NCBI RefSeq assembly: GCF_008704495.1
Contig: NZ_CP023699.1
Span: 8,928,001-8,992,000 of the forward strand
Length of the DNA stretch: 64,000 nucleotides
From: Streptomyces kanamyceticus
Lineage (GTDB): Bacteria > Actinomycetota > Actinomycetes > Streptomycetales > Streptomycetaceae
Reading direction: 5' to 3'
Shown: positions 31,310 through 40,318 of the stretch, in pieces
Numbering within the stretch: the stretch's first letter is position 1
Layout: each line of letters begins with the position of its first letter
Notes under the pieces: model-generated
What the model was told of the DNA's origin: nothing
The model's input: only the letters and a program-made list of their open reading frames with translations
The model's database searches: none
Program-made: the position numbers and the translations under genes

Positions 31310-32406
31310 GCGATCTTCTCTACACGGAGGAGGAGGACGCGCTGCGCGCCGCCGTGCGGGACCTCCTCGACGACCGCTGCGACGCCGCCGCCGTACTCGC
31401 GCGCGCCGAGACCGACCGGCCGCACGACCTCGAACTGTGGAAGACCCTCGCGGGCGAGATGGGCCTCGCCGGACTCCTGGTCCCCGAACGCCTCGGCGGT
31501 CAGGGCGCATCGCACCGCGAAGCGGCCGTCGTCCTGGAGGAGTTGGGCCGCGCGGTGGCTCCCGTGCCCTATCTCACCAGCGCCGTCGTCGCCACCGAGG
31601 CGCTCCTTGCCTGCGGCGGCACGGACGGGAGCGAGGCCGTCGAGCTGCTCGGGGTGCTCGCCGCCGGGCGCGCGATCGGGGTGCTCGCGGTCTCCCTCGC
31701 CGCCGCTCCCGGCACGCGCCTGTCCGGCGTACGGCACGAAGACGGCTCGTTGCACGGTGAGTTGACCGGCATCGCGGACGCGGTCTGCGCCGATGTCCTG
31801 CTCGTCCCCGCCGACGGCGCCCTCTACGCGGTCGACACCGCGCAGGACGGCGTCACCGTCACCCCGCGGGTCTCGCTCGACCTGACGCGGCCGATCGCCA
31901 CCGTGGCCTTCGACGCGGCACGCGCGCGCGTGCTGACGCCGGACGCGGAGACGGCGGTACGCGCGGGCCTGCGGGCCGGGGCCGCGCTGCTGGCCTCCGA
32001 GCAACTCGGCCTCGCCGAATGGTGTTTGACCGAGACCGTCCGCTACACGAAGGAACGGCACCAGTTCAACCGGCCCGTCGGCTCCTTCCAGGCGCTCAAG
32101 CACCGGCTCGCCCAGCTCTGGCTGGAAGTCGTGGGCGTCCGTGCGGCGGCCAGGAACGCGGCCGACGCGCTGGCCACGGGGAGCGCGGACGCGGACGTCG
32201 CGGCGGCTCTCGCGCAGGCGTACGCGGCACCCGTCGCGGTGCACGTCGCCGAGGAGGCGCTGCAGTTGCACGGCGGCATCGGCATGACGTGGGAGCACCC
32301 CGTGCACCTGTGCCTCAAGCGCGCCAAGGCCGACTCGATCGCCTTCGGCACGGCGGGCCGCCACCGCGAGGCGCTGGCGGAGCTGGTGGACCTGCGGGCT
32401 CCCTGA
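31306..32406 (+). CDS. Acyl-CoA dehydrogenase, second subunit
   Basis: A 366-residue acyl-CoA dehydrogenase family protein. The N-terminal MSDLLYTEEEDALRAAVRDLLDDRC, LAGLLVPERLGGQGASHREAAVVLEELGRAVAPVPY and the C-terminal domain (YTKERHQFNRPVGSFQALKHRLAQLWLEV, LHGGIGMTWEHPVHLCLKRAKAD) are clear. The middle domain is reduced and lacks the SEP/TSG FAD motifs of the partner, as in beta-type FadE subunits. It is the last gene of the operon, followed by a strong terminator. Confidence 0.92.
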   Translation: MSDLLYTEEEDALRAAVRDLLDDRCDAAAVLARAETDRPHDLELWKTLAGEMGLAGLLVPERLGGQGASHREAAVVLEELGRAVAPVPYLTSAVVATEALLACGGTDGSEAVELLGVLAAGRAIGVLAVSLAAAPGTRLSGVRHEDGSLHGELTGIADAVCADVLLVPADGALYAVDTAQDGVTVTPRVSLDLTRPIATVAFDAARARVLTPDAETAVRAGLRAGAALLASEQLGLAEWCLTETVRYTKERHQFNRPVGSFQALKHRLAQLWLEVVGVRAAARNAADALATGSADADVAAALAQAYAAPVAVHVAEEALQLHGGIGMTWEHPVHLCLKRAKADSIAFGTAGRHREALAELVDLRAP

Positions 32407-32421
32407 GGCTGCGGCGCCCTT

Positions 32422-32447
32422 GCCGGGCCGCCTTCGGGCGGCCCGGC
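32422..32447. terminator. Bidirectional terminator hairpin
   Basis: GCCGGGCCGCC-TTCG-GGCGGCCCGGC: an 11-bp perfect stem with a TTCG tetraloop, between the convergent acyl-CoA dehydrogenase and DUF4157 genes. Confidence 0.85.
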
Positions 32448-32457
32448 GACGGATCTG

Positions 32458-33741
32458 TCACACGGGGAAGGAGTTGTCGCCCTCCCAGACCACGGTGACC
32501 TTCTCGGGCTTCAGGCCGTGGATGACGGCGCGGCCCGCGTCCCGTGCGAACTGCTGCGCGATCGACACGGTGTCGGCGGCGGGGTAGCGGTCCTGGAGCC
32601 CGGCGACGATCTGTTCGGCGGGCACGCCGACGGCCGCGGCGAGGTTGGCCGTGTTCCCCGGCCGGTTGTTCCAGCCCGCCTCGGCGTTGCCGGGGCCGAC
32701 GTGGATGGAGTCCTGGGCGGTGAGGACGGAGGCTCCCGCGTCCTCGATGAGGTTCTGGCCGTCCAGCGGGCGCGCGGTCAGGTGGAAGTGCGTGCCCTTG
32801 ATCTTCACCGTCGACGCGTTGCTGTTCCCCGTCTCGTTGCCGAGGACGAGCATCACGTTGAGGTGCACGGCGAGCCGGGCGCTCCTGCCCTCGTGGCTGA
32901 CGGTCATGGCCTTGGGGCGCGAGATGAGGTTGTTGCCGCCGTTGTTGCGGCACTCGGGGCCGAACTCGAAGCCGCCGAGTACCCGGCGGGGGCTGTCGCC
33001 GTCATTGCCCCCACCGACGATGATGTCCAGGATCCGGGTGCCGCTCGAAGCCCGCCAGGGGGCGTCGGCGACGCGCTGGACGGCGTGGCCGCCCGCCGCG
33101 GCGGGGGCGCGCTGCACGTCCGCGTCGGCCACCGGAGCCTCGGGCGCGGGCCCCGAGAGCACCCGGTGCGCGTTGCTCTCCGCCTCGCGCTCGAACCGGT
33201 CCGACGGGTCGGAGACGCGCAGCCCGTTGCCCTGATCGGTGCCCGCGACGGGGCCGCTGCGCTGCTGGATGACGTGGGTCAGCTCGTGGGCGAGGGTGTG
33301 CCGGTCGCTGCCGCCGTCGCCGATGACGACGTGGCTGCCCGAGGTGTACGCGCGGGCGCCGACCTCGGCCGCCGACGACTTGGCGGCGCTGTCGTCGTGG
33401 ATGCGCACATCGGAGAAGTCCGCGCCGAGCCTGGCCTCCATGTCGGTGCGGGTGCCCTCGTCGAGGGGGCGGCCGCTGCCGCGCAGCACGTCGTGCACGG
33501 CGGAGCGCTGCACGGCGGCCTGCTCGGCCTGCTGGTGTCCGCACCCGGCGCCGTGCCGGTGCTCCTCCTGCTCCTGGGCGTGGCCCGAAGCGCGCAGCAT
33601 CTGCACGACGGCGGCGTTGCCCGCGTCGGCCTGGAGGGCGAGCAGCCGCTCGCGGGGGGTTCCGGTCGCGTCCCCGGCCTTGCGCGCGGGCGCGTTCCCC
33701 CGCCCGGGTCCGCGCTGCCGTGCGTTGTCGTGTTCGTGCAA
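32458..33741 (-). CDS. DUF4157 (eCIS core) metalloprotease-like protein with unknown C-terminal cargo region
   Basis: A 427-residue protein. Residues 1-75 are charged and low-complexity (PRERLLALQADAGNAAVVQMLR is a common lead-in). DUF4157 spans about 80-165 with RPLDEGTRTDMEARLGADFSDVRIH and the zinc motif HELTH at 152-156. The rest (about 235-427: ILDIIVGGGNDG, AVHLNVMLVLGNETGN, THFHLTARPLDGQNLIEDAG, and the final VTVVWEGDNSFPV) matches nothing I recognise. DUF4157 proteins associate with extracellular contractile injection systems and often carry toxin domains. TTG 33741 is chosen because GAAGAGGGACC precedes it; ATG 33777 is possible. No eCIS structural gene is in the window. Confidence 0.85.
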   Translation of the reverse strand: MHEHDNARQRGPGRGNAPARKAGDATGTPRERLLALQADAGNAAVVQMLRASGHAQEQEEHRHGAGCGHQQAEQAAVQRSAVHDVLRGSGRPLDEGTRTDMEARLGADFSDVRIHDDSAAKSSAAEVGARAYTSGSHVVIGDGGSDRHTLAHELTHVIQQRSGPVAGTDQGNGLRVSDPSDRFEREAESNAHRVLSGPAPEAPVADADVQRAPAAAGGHAVQRVADAPWRASSGTRILDIIVGGGNDGDSPRRVLGGFEFGPECRNNGGNNLISRPKAMTVSHEGRSARLAVHLNVMLVLGNETGNSNASTVKIKGTHFHLTARPLDGQNLIEDAGASVLTAQDSIHVGPGNAEAGWNNRPGNTANLAAAVGVPAEQIVAGLQDRYPAADTVSIAQQFARDAGRAVIHGLKPEKVTVVWEGDNSFPV

Positions 33742-33945
33742 GGTCCCTCTTCCCACGTTGCCATGACGTCCCTTCATGCATACGTGGTGCGTCGCCCGTG
33801 AGCCAGAGGCCCGAGGGCAGCGAGAGGTGACCGAACGGGCACCGGGGGAGGGCCGCGGTCGGGGCGGGCCCACCGAGACTGCGGGGCGACCGGTTTTAAT
33901 GGGATATGCACGTACTGGGTGCGGGCTGCGCGTTTTACGTCCGCA

Positions 33946-33977
33946 TTACGTAAGGCATAATTGCGAGCTGTTCGCAA
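33946..33977 (+). promoter_or_regulatory. Palindromes in the AT-richer promoter region of the peptide/nickel importer
   Basis: TTACGTAA (33946-33953) and TTGCGA-GCTGT-TCGCAA (33961-33977) lie 30-60 bp before the binding-protein gene, within a stretch noticeably richer in A and T than the surroundings. They are candidates for operator sites. Confidence 0.45.
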
Positions 33978-34008
33978 TAACGGTTGATCTTCAGTAGGGG
34001 TGTGGGGC

Positions 34009-35613
34009 ATGAGGGCCCGATCGATACGGGGCACGGGTGGACTGGCGGCGGCCGTCTCGATAGCGGTCGCGGCCTCCGCGTGCTCGGCGCCGGGCGACGG
34101 CGCGGGCGGGGACGGCGCCAAGGACTCGGCGGTCGTCGGCATCGCGTACGAGCCGGAGACCCTCAGCCCGCTCCTCGGCTACGGCAAGGACGGCAACTCG
34201 AAGATCTTCGACGGGCTGCTCACGCACGACGCCGACATGAAGCTCAAGCCCGCGCTCGCCGCCGAGCTGCCCAAGGTCACCGACGACGGCAAGACCTACA
34301 CGTTCAAGCTGCGCAAGGGCGTCAAGTTCAGCGACGGCAAGCCCTTCTCGGCCAAGGACGTCGTCTTCACGTACGAGACGATCCTCGACAAGAAGACCAA
34401 CAACGCCTCCAAGACCGAGCTGGACGCGGTCAAGAGCGTCGAGGCGAAGGGCGGCTCCGGCGGGGACACGGTCGTCTTCCACCTCAAGTACCCCTACGCG
34501 CCGTTCGCCGAGCGCACCGTGCTGCCCATCGCGCCCGAGCACATCGCGGGCAAGCAGGACGTGAACACCGGCGACTTCACCACCAAGCCGGTCGGCACGG
34601 GCCCCTACGAGCTCGTGAAGTGGACCAAGAACGACAAGCTCACCTTCAAGGCCAACCCCGGCTACTGGGGCGGCGCGCCGAAGATCAAGAACTTCACGAT
34701 GGCGATCATCAAGGACGACGACGTCCGCGCCACCCGGCTCGACGCCGGTGAGCTCGACGGCGCCATCCTGCCGCCCAACCTCGCCAAGAAGTACGCGGAC
34801 AACGACGGCAAGACGACGTACGCCGCCAAGACCTTCGACTACCGCGTGGTGACCCTGCCCACCGGCGACAAGGTCACCGGCGACACCGACATCCGCCGTG
34901 CCCTCGACATCGGCGTGGACCGCAAGGCCATGGTCGACTCGATCCTGGACGGCGCGGGCAAGGAGGCCTACGGGCCCGTCCCGACCGACAGCCCCTGGTT
35001 CACCAAGGGCACCGAGCGCGAGTTCGACGCGGGCAAGGCCAAGAAGCTCCTCGACGACGCCGGGTGGAAGTCCGGCAAGGACGGCATCCGCGAGAAGGAC
35101 GGCGTCCAGGCGAAGTTCAACCTCTGGTACCTCGCGGGCGACAAGCTCCGCCAGGACCACGCCCTCGCCTATGCCTCCGACGCCAAGAAGCTCGGCATCA
35201 AGGTCCAGGTGCAGTCCGGCACGTGGGAGGTCATCGAGCCCCTCATGCCCAAGGACGCGGTCCTCGGCGGCGGCGGCTCGCCCGCGGACCCGGACTTCGA
35301 CCAGTACACCCTCCTGAAGTCCTCCCTCGCGGGTGACGGCTTCAACAACATGGCGCACTACGACAACGCCAAGGTCGACAAGGCCCTGGAGGACGCCCGC
35401 AAGAGCGGCGACCGCGCCAAGCGCCAGGCCGCCTACGACACCATCCAGCGCGAACTGGTGAAGAACCCCGGCTACACCTTCCTCACCCACATCGACCACC
35501 TCTACGTCGTCGACAAGCGCTTCGGCGACCTGAGCACCCAGGTCGAGCCGCACGACCACGGCCTGGCCTCGGGGCCCTGGTGGAACGTCGAGGACTGGCA
35601 GCCCGAGAAGTGA
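34009..35613 (+). CDS. Peptide/nickel ABC transporter substrate-binding lipoprotein
   Basis: A 534-residue family 5 solute-binding protein. The lipoprotein signal ends at ASACS (Cys about residue 26). The SBP_5 domain shows GIAYEPETLSPLLGYG, the family signature LAAELPKVTDDGKTYTFKLRKGVKFSDGKPFSAKDVVFTYE, and PVGTGPYELVKW. It delivers oligopeptides, nickel or a metallophore complex to the permeases downstream. Start ATG 34009 has AGGGG at good spacing. Its stop overlaps the first permease start (GTGA). First of a five-gene operon ending at 39102. Confidence 0.92.
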   Translation: MRARSIRGTGGLAAAVSIAVAASACSAPGDGAGGDGAKDSAVVGIAYEPETLSPLLGYGKDGNSKIFDGLLTHDADMKLKPALAAELPKVTDDGKTYTFKLRKGVKFSDGKPFSAKDVVFTYETILDKKTNNASKTELDAVKSVEAKGGSGGDTVVFHLKYPYAPFAERTVLPIAPEHIAGKQDVNTGDFTTKPVGTGPYELVKWTKNDKLTFKANPGYWGGAPKIKNFTMAIIKDDDVRATRLDAGELDGAILPPNLAKKYADNDGKTTYAAKTFDYRVVTLPTGDKVTGDTDIRRALDIGVDRKAMVDSILDGAGKEAYGPVPTDSPWFTKGTEREFDAGKAKKLLDDAGWKSGKDGIREKDGVQAKFNLWYLAGDKLRQDHALAYASDAKKLGIKVQVQSGTWEVIEPLMPKDAVLGGGGSPADPDFDQYTLLKSSLAGDGFNNMAHYDNAKVDKALEDARKSGDRAKRQAAYDTIQRELVKNPGYTFLTHIDHLYVVDKRFGDLSTQVEPHDHGLASGPWWNVEDWQPEK

Positions 35614-36638
35614 CCCCAGCGATATCGAAGGCCCCGGAGAAGGCGGCGGGCCGCCGCCTTCCCTGGGGCCCGATGGCGCGGCTCACGGCACGGCGGGCGC
35701 TGTTCGCCGTGCCCGTGCTGCTCGTCGTCACCTTCGGCGTCTTCGCCATCGCCGCCGCGTCGCCCTTCGACCCCGTCAAGGCGTACGCGGGCACGGCGGG
35801 CCTCACCGCCTCGCAGGAGAACCTCGACCAGCTGCGCGCCAACCTCGGCGTCGACAAGCCGCTCGCCGCCCAGTGGTGGGACTGGCTCACCTCGGCCCTC
35901 ACCGGTGACTTCGGCAACTCCAGCACCCTGCGCCAGCCCGTCGCCGACGTCATCGGCGAGCGCGTCGGCTGGTCCGTGCTGCTCGCCGCCACCGCGTTCC
36001 TCGTCGCGATCCTGCTCGGCACCGCGCTCGGCGTGCTCGCCGCGCGCCGCCCCGGCGGCTGGCTCGACCGCGTCGTCACCTCGCTCGCCTACACCCTCGA
36101 AGCCGCGCCGCCCTTCTGGCTCGGTCTGCTCGCCGTCTGGGTGTTCTCCCTCAAGCTGGGCGTGCTGCCCTCCGGCGGCCTGACCGACACGGCCAGCTCG
36201 ACCGTGACCGCGGGGCAGGTCGCGAGCCATCTGGTGCTGCCCGCGGGCGTGCTCGCCGTCTCGCAGCTTCCCTGGTTCGTCCTGTACGTACGCCAAGGGG
36301 TCGGCGACGCACTCGGCGACGACCCCGTGCGCGGGGCACGCGCGCGTGGCCTCGCCGAGCGCACCGTCCTGCTCGGGCACGCGCTGCGCTCCGGCATGCT
36401 GCCCGTGCTCACCCTCATCGGCTCCCGCGTGCCCGAACTCATCACCGGGGCGCTCCTGGTGGAGACCGTCTTCAGCTGGCCGGGCATCGCCGCGGCCACC
36501 GTGCAGGCCGCGACCGCCGTGGACTTCCCGCTGCTCGCCGCGCTCACCGCGCTGGCCACCGCCGCGGTCCTGCTCGGCAACCTCGTGGCCGACCTCCTGT
36601 ACGGCCTCGCCGATCCGAGGGTGGGATTCGATGGCTGA
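35610..36638 (+). CDS. Peptide/nickel ABC transporter permease (DppB/NikB-like)
   Basis: A 342-residue permease. After a 25-residue cytoplasmic lead it has about six helices (LFAVPVLLVVTFGVFAIAAASPF first). The EAA loop is in RQGVGDALGDDPVRGARARGLAERTVLLGHALRSGMLPVLT, and LITGALLVETVFSWPGIAAATVQAA is the characteristic C-terminal block. GTG start 35610 overlaps the binding protein stop by 4 bp, with GAGAAG as ribosome site; it overlaps the next permease by 8 bp. It forms the channel with the 36631-37497 product. Confidence 0.91.
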   Translation: MTPAISKAPEKAAGRRLPWGPMARLTARRALFAVPVLLVVTFGVFAIAAASPFDPVKAYAGTAGLTASQENLDQLRANLGVDKPLAAQWWDWLTSALTGDFGNSSTLRQPVADVIGERVGWSVLLAATAFLVAILLGTALGVLAARRPGGWLDRVVTSLAYTLEAAPPFWLGLLAVWVFSLKLGVLPSGGLTDTASSTVTAGQVASHLVLPAGVLAVSQLPWFVLYVRQGVGDALGDDPVRGARARGLAERTVLLGHALRSGMLPVLTLIGSRVPELITGALLVETVFSWPGIAAATVQAATAVDFPLLAALTALATAAVLLGNLVADLLYGLADPRVGFDG

Positions 36639-37497
36639 CATCGTCTGGCGTGCGCACGGAAGCGCGCGCCGCTCCACGCGCGCGTGGCGGGTGCGTTCCT
36701 CCGCGGTGCTCGTCGCCGCGTTCGTCCTCGCCGTCCTCGTCGTACCGCCCCTCGTCCACCTCGACGAACAGGCCGTCGACCTGGCGTCGAAGCTGCTGCC
36801 GCCGTCGTGGGAGCACCCCTTCGGGACCGACGACGTCGGCCGTGACCTGCTGCTGCGCTGCGTGTACGGACTGCGGGTCTCGCTCCTGGTGGGCGTCGTC
36901 GCGGCCGTGGTCGCCACCGTCATCGGCACCGCGGTGGGCGCCCTCGCCGCCGCCTCCGGAGGCTGGGTGGACCGGGTCGTGATGCGGCTCGTGGACGTCT
37001 TCTCGTCCGTGCCGCACCTGCTGCTCGGCATCTTCATCGTCGCGATGTTCCGGCCGGGCGTCTGGCCCGTCGTCGTCTCCGTGGCGCTCACGCACTGGCT
37101 GTCCACCGCCCGCCTCGTGCGCGCCGAGGTCCTCTCCCTGCGCTCGCGGCCCTACATCGACGCGGCGATCTCCGGCGGCGCTTCACGGCTGCGCGTCACC
37201 GTGCGGCACCTGCTGCCCGGCGTGCTGCCGCAGGCCGGACTCGCCGCCGTCCTGATGGTGCCGCACGCCATCTGGCACGAGTCCGCGCTGTCCTTCCTCG
37301 GCCTCGGCCTCCCCACCCACCAGGCCAGCCTCGGCACCCTGGTGCAGAGCGCGCGCGGCTCGCTCCTCGCGGGCGACTGGTGGCCGACGCTCTTCCCCGG
37401 CCTGTTCATCATCGTGCCCACCCTGGCGATCGCCGGTCTCGCGGGCGCCTGGCGGGAACGGATCAATCCCCGGCGCCGATCGGAGCTCACGCTGTGA
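36631..37497 (+). CDS. Peptide/nickel ABC transporter permease (DppC/NikC-like)
   Basis: The 288-residue partner permease: HPFGTDDVGRDLLLRCVYGLRVSLLVGVVAAVVATVIGTAVG is the DppC-type signature, RAEVLSLRSRPYIDAAISGGASRLRVTVRHLLPGVLPQ the EAA loop and HESALSFLGLGLPTHQASLGTLVQSAR the conserved end. It starts eight bases inside the previous gene, and its stop overlaps the ATPase start by 4 bp. Confidence 0.92.
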   Translation: MADIVWRAHGSARRSTRAWRVRSSAVLVAAFVLAVLVVPPLVHLDEQAVDLASKLLPPSWEHPFGTDDVGRDLLLRCVYGLRVSLLVGVVAAVVATVIGTAVGALAAASGGWVDRVVMRLVDVFSSVPHLLLGIFIVAMFRPGVWPVVVSVALTHWLSTARLVRAEVLSLRSRPYIDAAISGGASRLRVTVRHLLPGVLPQAGLAAVLMVPHAIWHESALSFLGLGLPTHQASLGTLVQSARGSLLAGDWWPTLFPGLFIIVPTLAIAGLAGAWRERINPRRRSELTL

Positions 37498-38453
37498 CGG
37501 TCCCCGTCCTGTCCGTACAGGGCCTCTCCGTACGCTTCCGGATGCGCGGCGGCAGTCATGTCGCCGCCGTCACCGACGCCACCTTCGACCTCGCGGCGGG
37601 GGAATGCCTCGCCCTGGTCGGCGAGAGCGGCTGCGGCAAGTCCGTGCTCGCCTCCGCGCTGCTCGGACTGCTCCCGCAGAACGCTGAGACCGCGGGAGCC
37701 GCGCTCCTCGGCGACACCGATCTGCTCACCGCCGACGAGCGGACCCTCGCCCGCACCGTACGGGGGCGGCGCGTCGGCCTCGTACCGCAGAGTCCCGCCG
37801 CGCACCTGACGCCGGTACGGACCGTGCGCTCCCAGCTGGAGGAGACGCTGCGGGAGCTCCTCGGCGTCCGGCGGCCGCGGCTGCGGGCCGCCGCCGAAGC
37901 GGCCGCCGAACGCGCCGCGTTCCCCGCGGGGCACCTCGACCGCTATCCGCACGAACTGTCCGGCGGCCTCGCCCAGCGCGCCGCCACCGCGCTCGCGCTG
38001 ATCGGCGACGCGCCGCTGCTGCTCGCCGACGAGCCCACCACCGGGCTCGACAGGGACCTCGTGGAGCGCACGGTCGACGAGCTGAAGCGGCACGTCGGCG
38101 ACGACCGGGCGATGCTCCTGATCACCCACGACCTGGCCGCCGCCGAGCGGATCGCCGACCGGGTCGCCGTCATGTACGCGGGCCGCGTCGTCGAACTCAC
38201 CGACGCCGGGAGCTTCTTCGGCGCGCCAGGGCCTCGGCACCCGTACGCTCGCGGGCTCCTGAACGCGCTTCCGGAGCGGGAGTTCACGCCCATCCCCGGC
38301 ATGCCGCCCGAGCTGTCCGCGCTGCCCGAAGGGTGCGCGTTCGCCGCGCGCTGCGACCGTGCGGACGCGGCGTGCGCCACCGTGCCCGCGCTCACCGGGT
38401 CCGCCGCCTGCCACCACCCCCACGTGGACGTGCTGGAGGCGCCCCGTGCTTGA
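37494..38453 (+). CDS. Peptide/nickel ABC transporter ATPase (DppD/NikD-like)
   Basis: A 319-residue ATPase: Walker A GESGCGKS (about residues 42-49), Q-loop VGLVPQSPAAHLTPV, signature LSGGLAQRAATALAL (SGGL rather than SGGQ), Walker B LLLADEPTTGLD and switch ITHDLAAA. The C-terminal oligopeptide/dipeptide domain includes GCAFAARCDRADAAC, the Cys-rich stretch that carries an Fe-S cluster in DppD/OppD-type ATPases. GTG 37494 overlaps the permease stop. It pairs with the ATPase encoded next. Confidence 0.9.
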   Translation: MTVPVLSVQGLSVRFRMRGGSHVAAVTDATFDLAAGECLALVGESGCGKSVLASALLGLLPQNAETAGAALLGDTDLLTADERTLARTVRGRRVGLVPQSPAAHLTPVRTVRSQLEETLRELLGVRRPRLRAAAEAAAERAAFPAGHLDRYPHELSGGLAQRAATALALIGDAPLLLADEPTTGLDRDLVERTVDELKRHVGDDRAMLLITHDLAAAERIADRVAVMYAGRVVELTDAGSFFGAPGPRHPYARGLLNALPEREFTPIPGMPPELSALPEGCAFAARCDRADAACATVPALTGSAACHHPHVDVLEAPRA

Positions 38454-39102
38454 ACTGCGTGCCATCACGGCCGGGTACGACCGCCGGGACCCCGTCGTCA
38501 GGGGGGTGGATCTCACCATCGCCCCCGGCGAGTCCGTCGGCCTTCTCGGGCCCAGCGGCTGCGGCAAGTCGACGCTCGCGCGGGTCGCCGCGCTCCTTCA
38601 CCGGCCCGACGCCGGGCAGGTGGTCATCGACGGTGAGGCCGCGCGGGGCTGGCGCCACCGGGCGCCCCGCGAGCAGCGCACCGCCTTCGGTGTCGTCTTC
38701 CAGCAGCCGCGGCTGTCCGCCGACCCACGGCTGTCCCTGACCGATCTGATCGCGGAGCCGTTGCGGGCCGTGGGCCTCGGCTCCGAAGTCGCCGCCCGCG
38801 TCGCGGAGTTGACGCCCGTCGTGGGCCTCGGCGCCGATCTTCTCGGCCGGCGGCCGCACGAGGTGAGTGACGGGCAGTTGCAACGGGCGTGTCTGGCGCG
38901 GGCGTTGGTGCTGCGGCCCCGCTGGCTCATCTGTGACGAGATGACGGCGATGCTCGACGCTTCCACGACCGCCGCCCTTGTCCACGCGGTGGAGGCGTAC
39001 CGGGCGGAGTCCGGGGCGGGGCTTCTCGCCGTAGGCCATGACCGGGTGTTGCTCGAGCGATGGTGCGGGCGCACCGTGCAGTGGACCGATTTGGTCGAGT
39101 AG
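38446..39102 (+). CDS. Peptide/nickel ABC transporter ATPase (DppF/NikE-like), short
   Basis: The 218-residue second ATPase. Walker A is GPSGCGKS (about 36-43), the Q-loop is VVFQQPRLSADPRLSL, the signature is the degenerate VSDGQLQRACLARAL and Walker B reads LICDEMTAMLD with Met-Thr in place of Pro-Thr. The Fe-S-type C-terminal extension is missing, as in NikE-like partners. GTG 38446 overlaps the preceding gene by 8 bp. The nucleotide sites retain catalytic Glu and a distal His (VGHDR), so it can be active. Last gene of the importer operon. Confidence 0.9.
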   Translation: MLELRAITAGYDRRDPVVRGVDLTIAPGESVGLLGPSGCGKSTLARVAALLHRPDAGQVVIDGEAARGWRHRAPREQRTAFGVVFQQPRLSADPRLSLTDLIAEPLRAVGLGSEVAARVAELTPVVGLGADLLGRRPHEVSDGQLQRACLARALVLRPRWLICDEMTAMLDASTTAALVHAVEAYRAESGAGLLAVGHDRVLLERWCGRTVQWTDLVE

Positions 39103-39184
39103 CGGCCTGATTGATCATTGCGTGACTTCCGTCCGGAACCGAGACTGTTCGGACCAAGCAGTGACGTGTGGGACGGGGCGCTCG

Positions 39185-40183
39185 GTGAAACGCATTCACT
39201 TCACGGCGGCGGATCTGGCGCGGACCCGCGTGGCCACGACGATCGGCGTGGCGGCGGAGACCTTCGACAGCGTGCGGCTGTTGACGAACCGCGGGTCCGG
39301 TCCCGCCTTCCGCCGCTGGCACGTATCGGTACGCGGGCGGGTGGGCGAACAGGCAGGCCCGCTCGCCGCGTTGATGCCCCACCGCGGTCCGCTGTTCGAC
39401 GCGATGAGCGTGATGGGAGACACGGCATCCGTCGACGAGGCGGTGGACAACCTCATGGCGGCTCCTCGCGCCCTGCTGCGTGTCGAACTGGAGAACATCG
39501 ACGTCCACCCCGCGGCCCGATCCTGGGCCCAGGCCCTGAGGGACGGGGACCGGGAGGCTCGCCTCCAGGTGGCCACGGCTCTCAGGGCGTGCCACAACGC
39601 CACCGTCGCCCCCTACTGGAGCAGGGTGCGCTCCCATCTGAGCGAGGTCCGGGCCGGGTACGTGGCCACGATGGCCGACGGCGGGGTCGAGCGGCTCCTG
39701 GCCACGCTCTGCGAACCGTTGGTCCGTTGGCGGCCGCCCGTGCTCGAAGTGGTCCACGCGAGCGATGCGGACATCCACTTGCGGGGGCGAGGTCTCGTCA
39801 TCGCGCCGACCGTGTTCTCCACATGGCAGGTCGAGCTTCTGTACCCGCCGCTGGATCCGGACCGGGCACCGACCCTGGCCGTCCCCACCCTGGACGAGGC
39901 CTTGCTCGAAACCACGCTGTGGGAGAGCGCCGGTGAGCTCACCGCTCCGCCACTGGAGGGTCTGCTGGGGCGCACCAGGGCCGCCGTGCTGAGCGCGTCC
40001 GTCGAGGGCTGCGGCACCACGGAGCTGGCCCGCCGCCTGAACATCTCCCCGGCGACCGCGAGTCACCACGCCGCCGCGCTGCGCAATGCCCGCCTGGTCA
40101 CCTCCCGGCGCGAGGGCAAGGCGGTCCTCCACACGGCCACGTCCTTGGGCATCGCCCTGCTGGGACACGGCACCCTCGCCTGA
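39185..40183 (+). CDS. DUF5937-type HTH (ArsR-like) transcriptional regulator
   Basis: A 332-residue protein with a winged-helix HTH at its C-terminus (about 265-325: TRAAVLSASVEGCGTTELARRLNISPATASHHAAALRNARLVTSRREGKAVLHTATSLG) rather than at its N-terminus. The preceding 260 residues (VKRIHFTAADLARTRVATTIGVAAETFDSVRLL onward) are of the DUF5937 type found in actinobacterial ArsR-like regulators. GTG start 39185 lies behind a GGACGGGG stretch. Two small secreted proteins follow on the same strand after an operator-like inverted repeat, suggesting they are its targets. Confidence 0.87.
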   Translation: MKRIHFTAADLARTRVATTIGVAAETFDSVRLLTNRGSGPAFRRWHVSVRGRVGEQAGPLAALMPHRGPLFDAMSVMGDTASVDEAVDNLMAAPRALLRVELENIDVHPAARSWAQALRDGDREARLQVATALRACHNATVAPYWSRVRSHLSEVRAGYVATMADGGVERLLATLCEPLVRWRPPVLEVVHASDADIHLRGRGLVIAPTVFSTWQVELLYPPLDPDRAPTLAVPTLDEALLETTLWESAGELTAPPLEGLLGRTRAAVLSASVEGCGTTELARRLNISPATASHHAAALRNARLVTSRREGKAVLHTATSLGIALLGHGTLA

Positions 40184-40187
40184 CGAG

Positions 40188-40241
40188 ACGTTTTGATGTT
40201 CGTCGAAACGTTGGCGACTGCTCCTCGCCGAAGCCTAGGTT
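40188..40241 (+). promoter_or_regulatory. Promoter and inverted repeat before the small secreted protein genes
   Basis: ACGTTT and AAACGT (40188-40193, 40206-40211) form a perfect inverted pair with a 12-base spacer. TTGGCG (40211-40216), 19 bases and TAGGTT (40236-40241) look like a promoter, with the repeat abutting its -35. Confidence 0.45.
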
Positions 40242-40318
40242 GAGGCACGAGCTCGACCGCGGTGACAGGACCCGTCGCCGCGACGGACGCACGTCTCGTC
40301 GACAACTGGGGGATCCGC

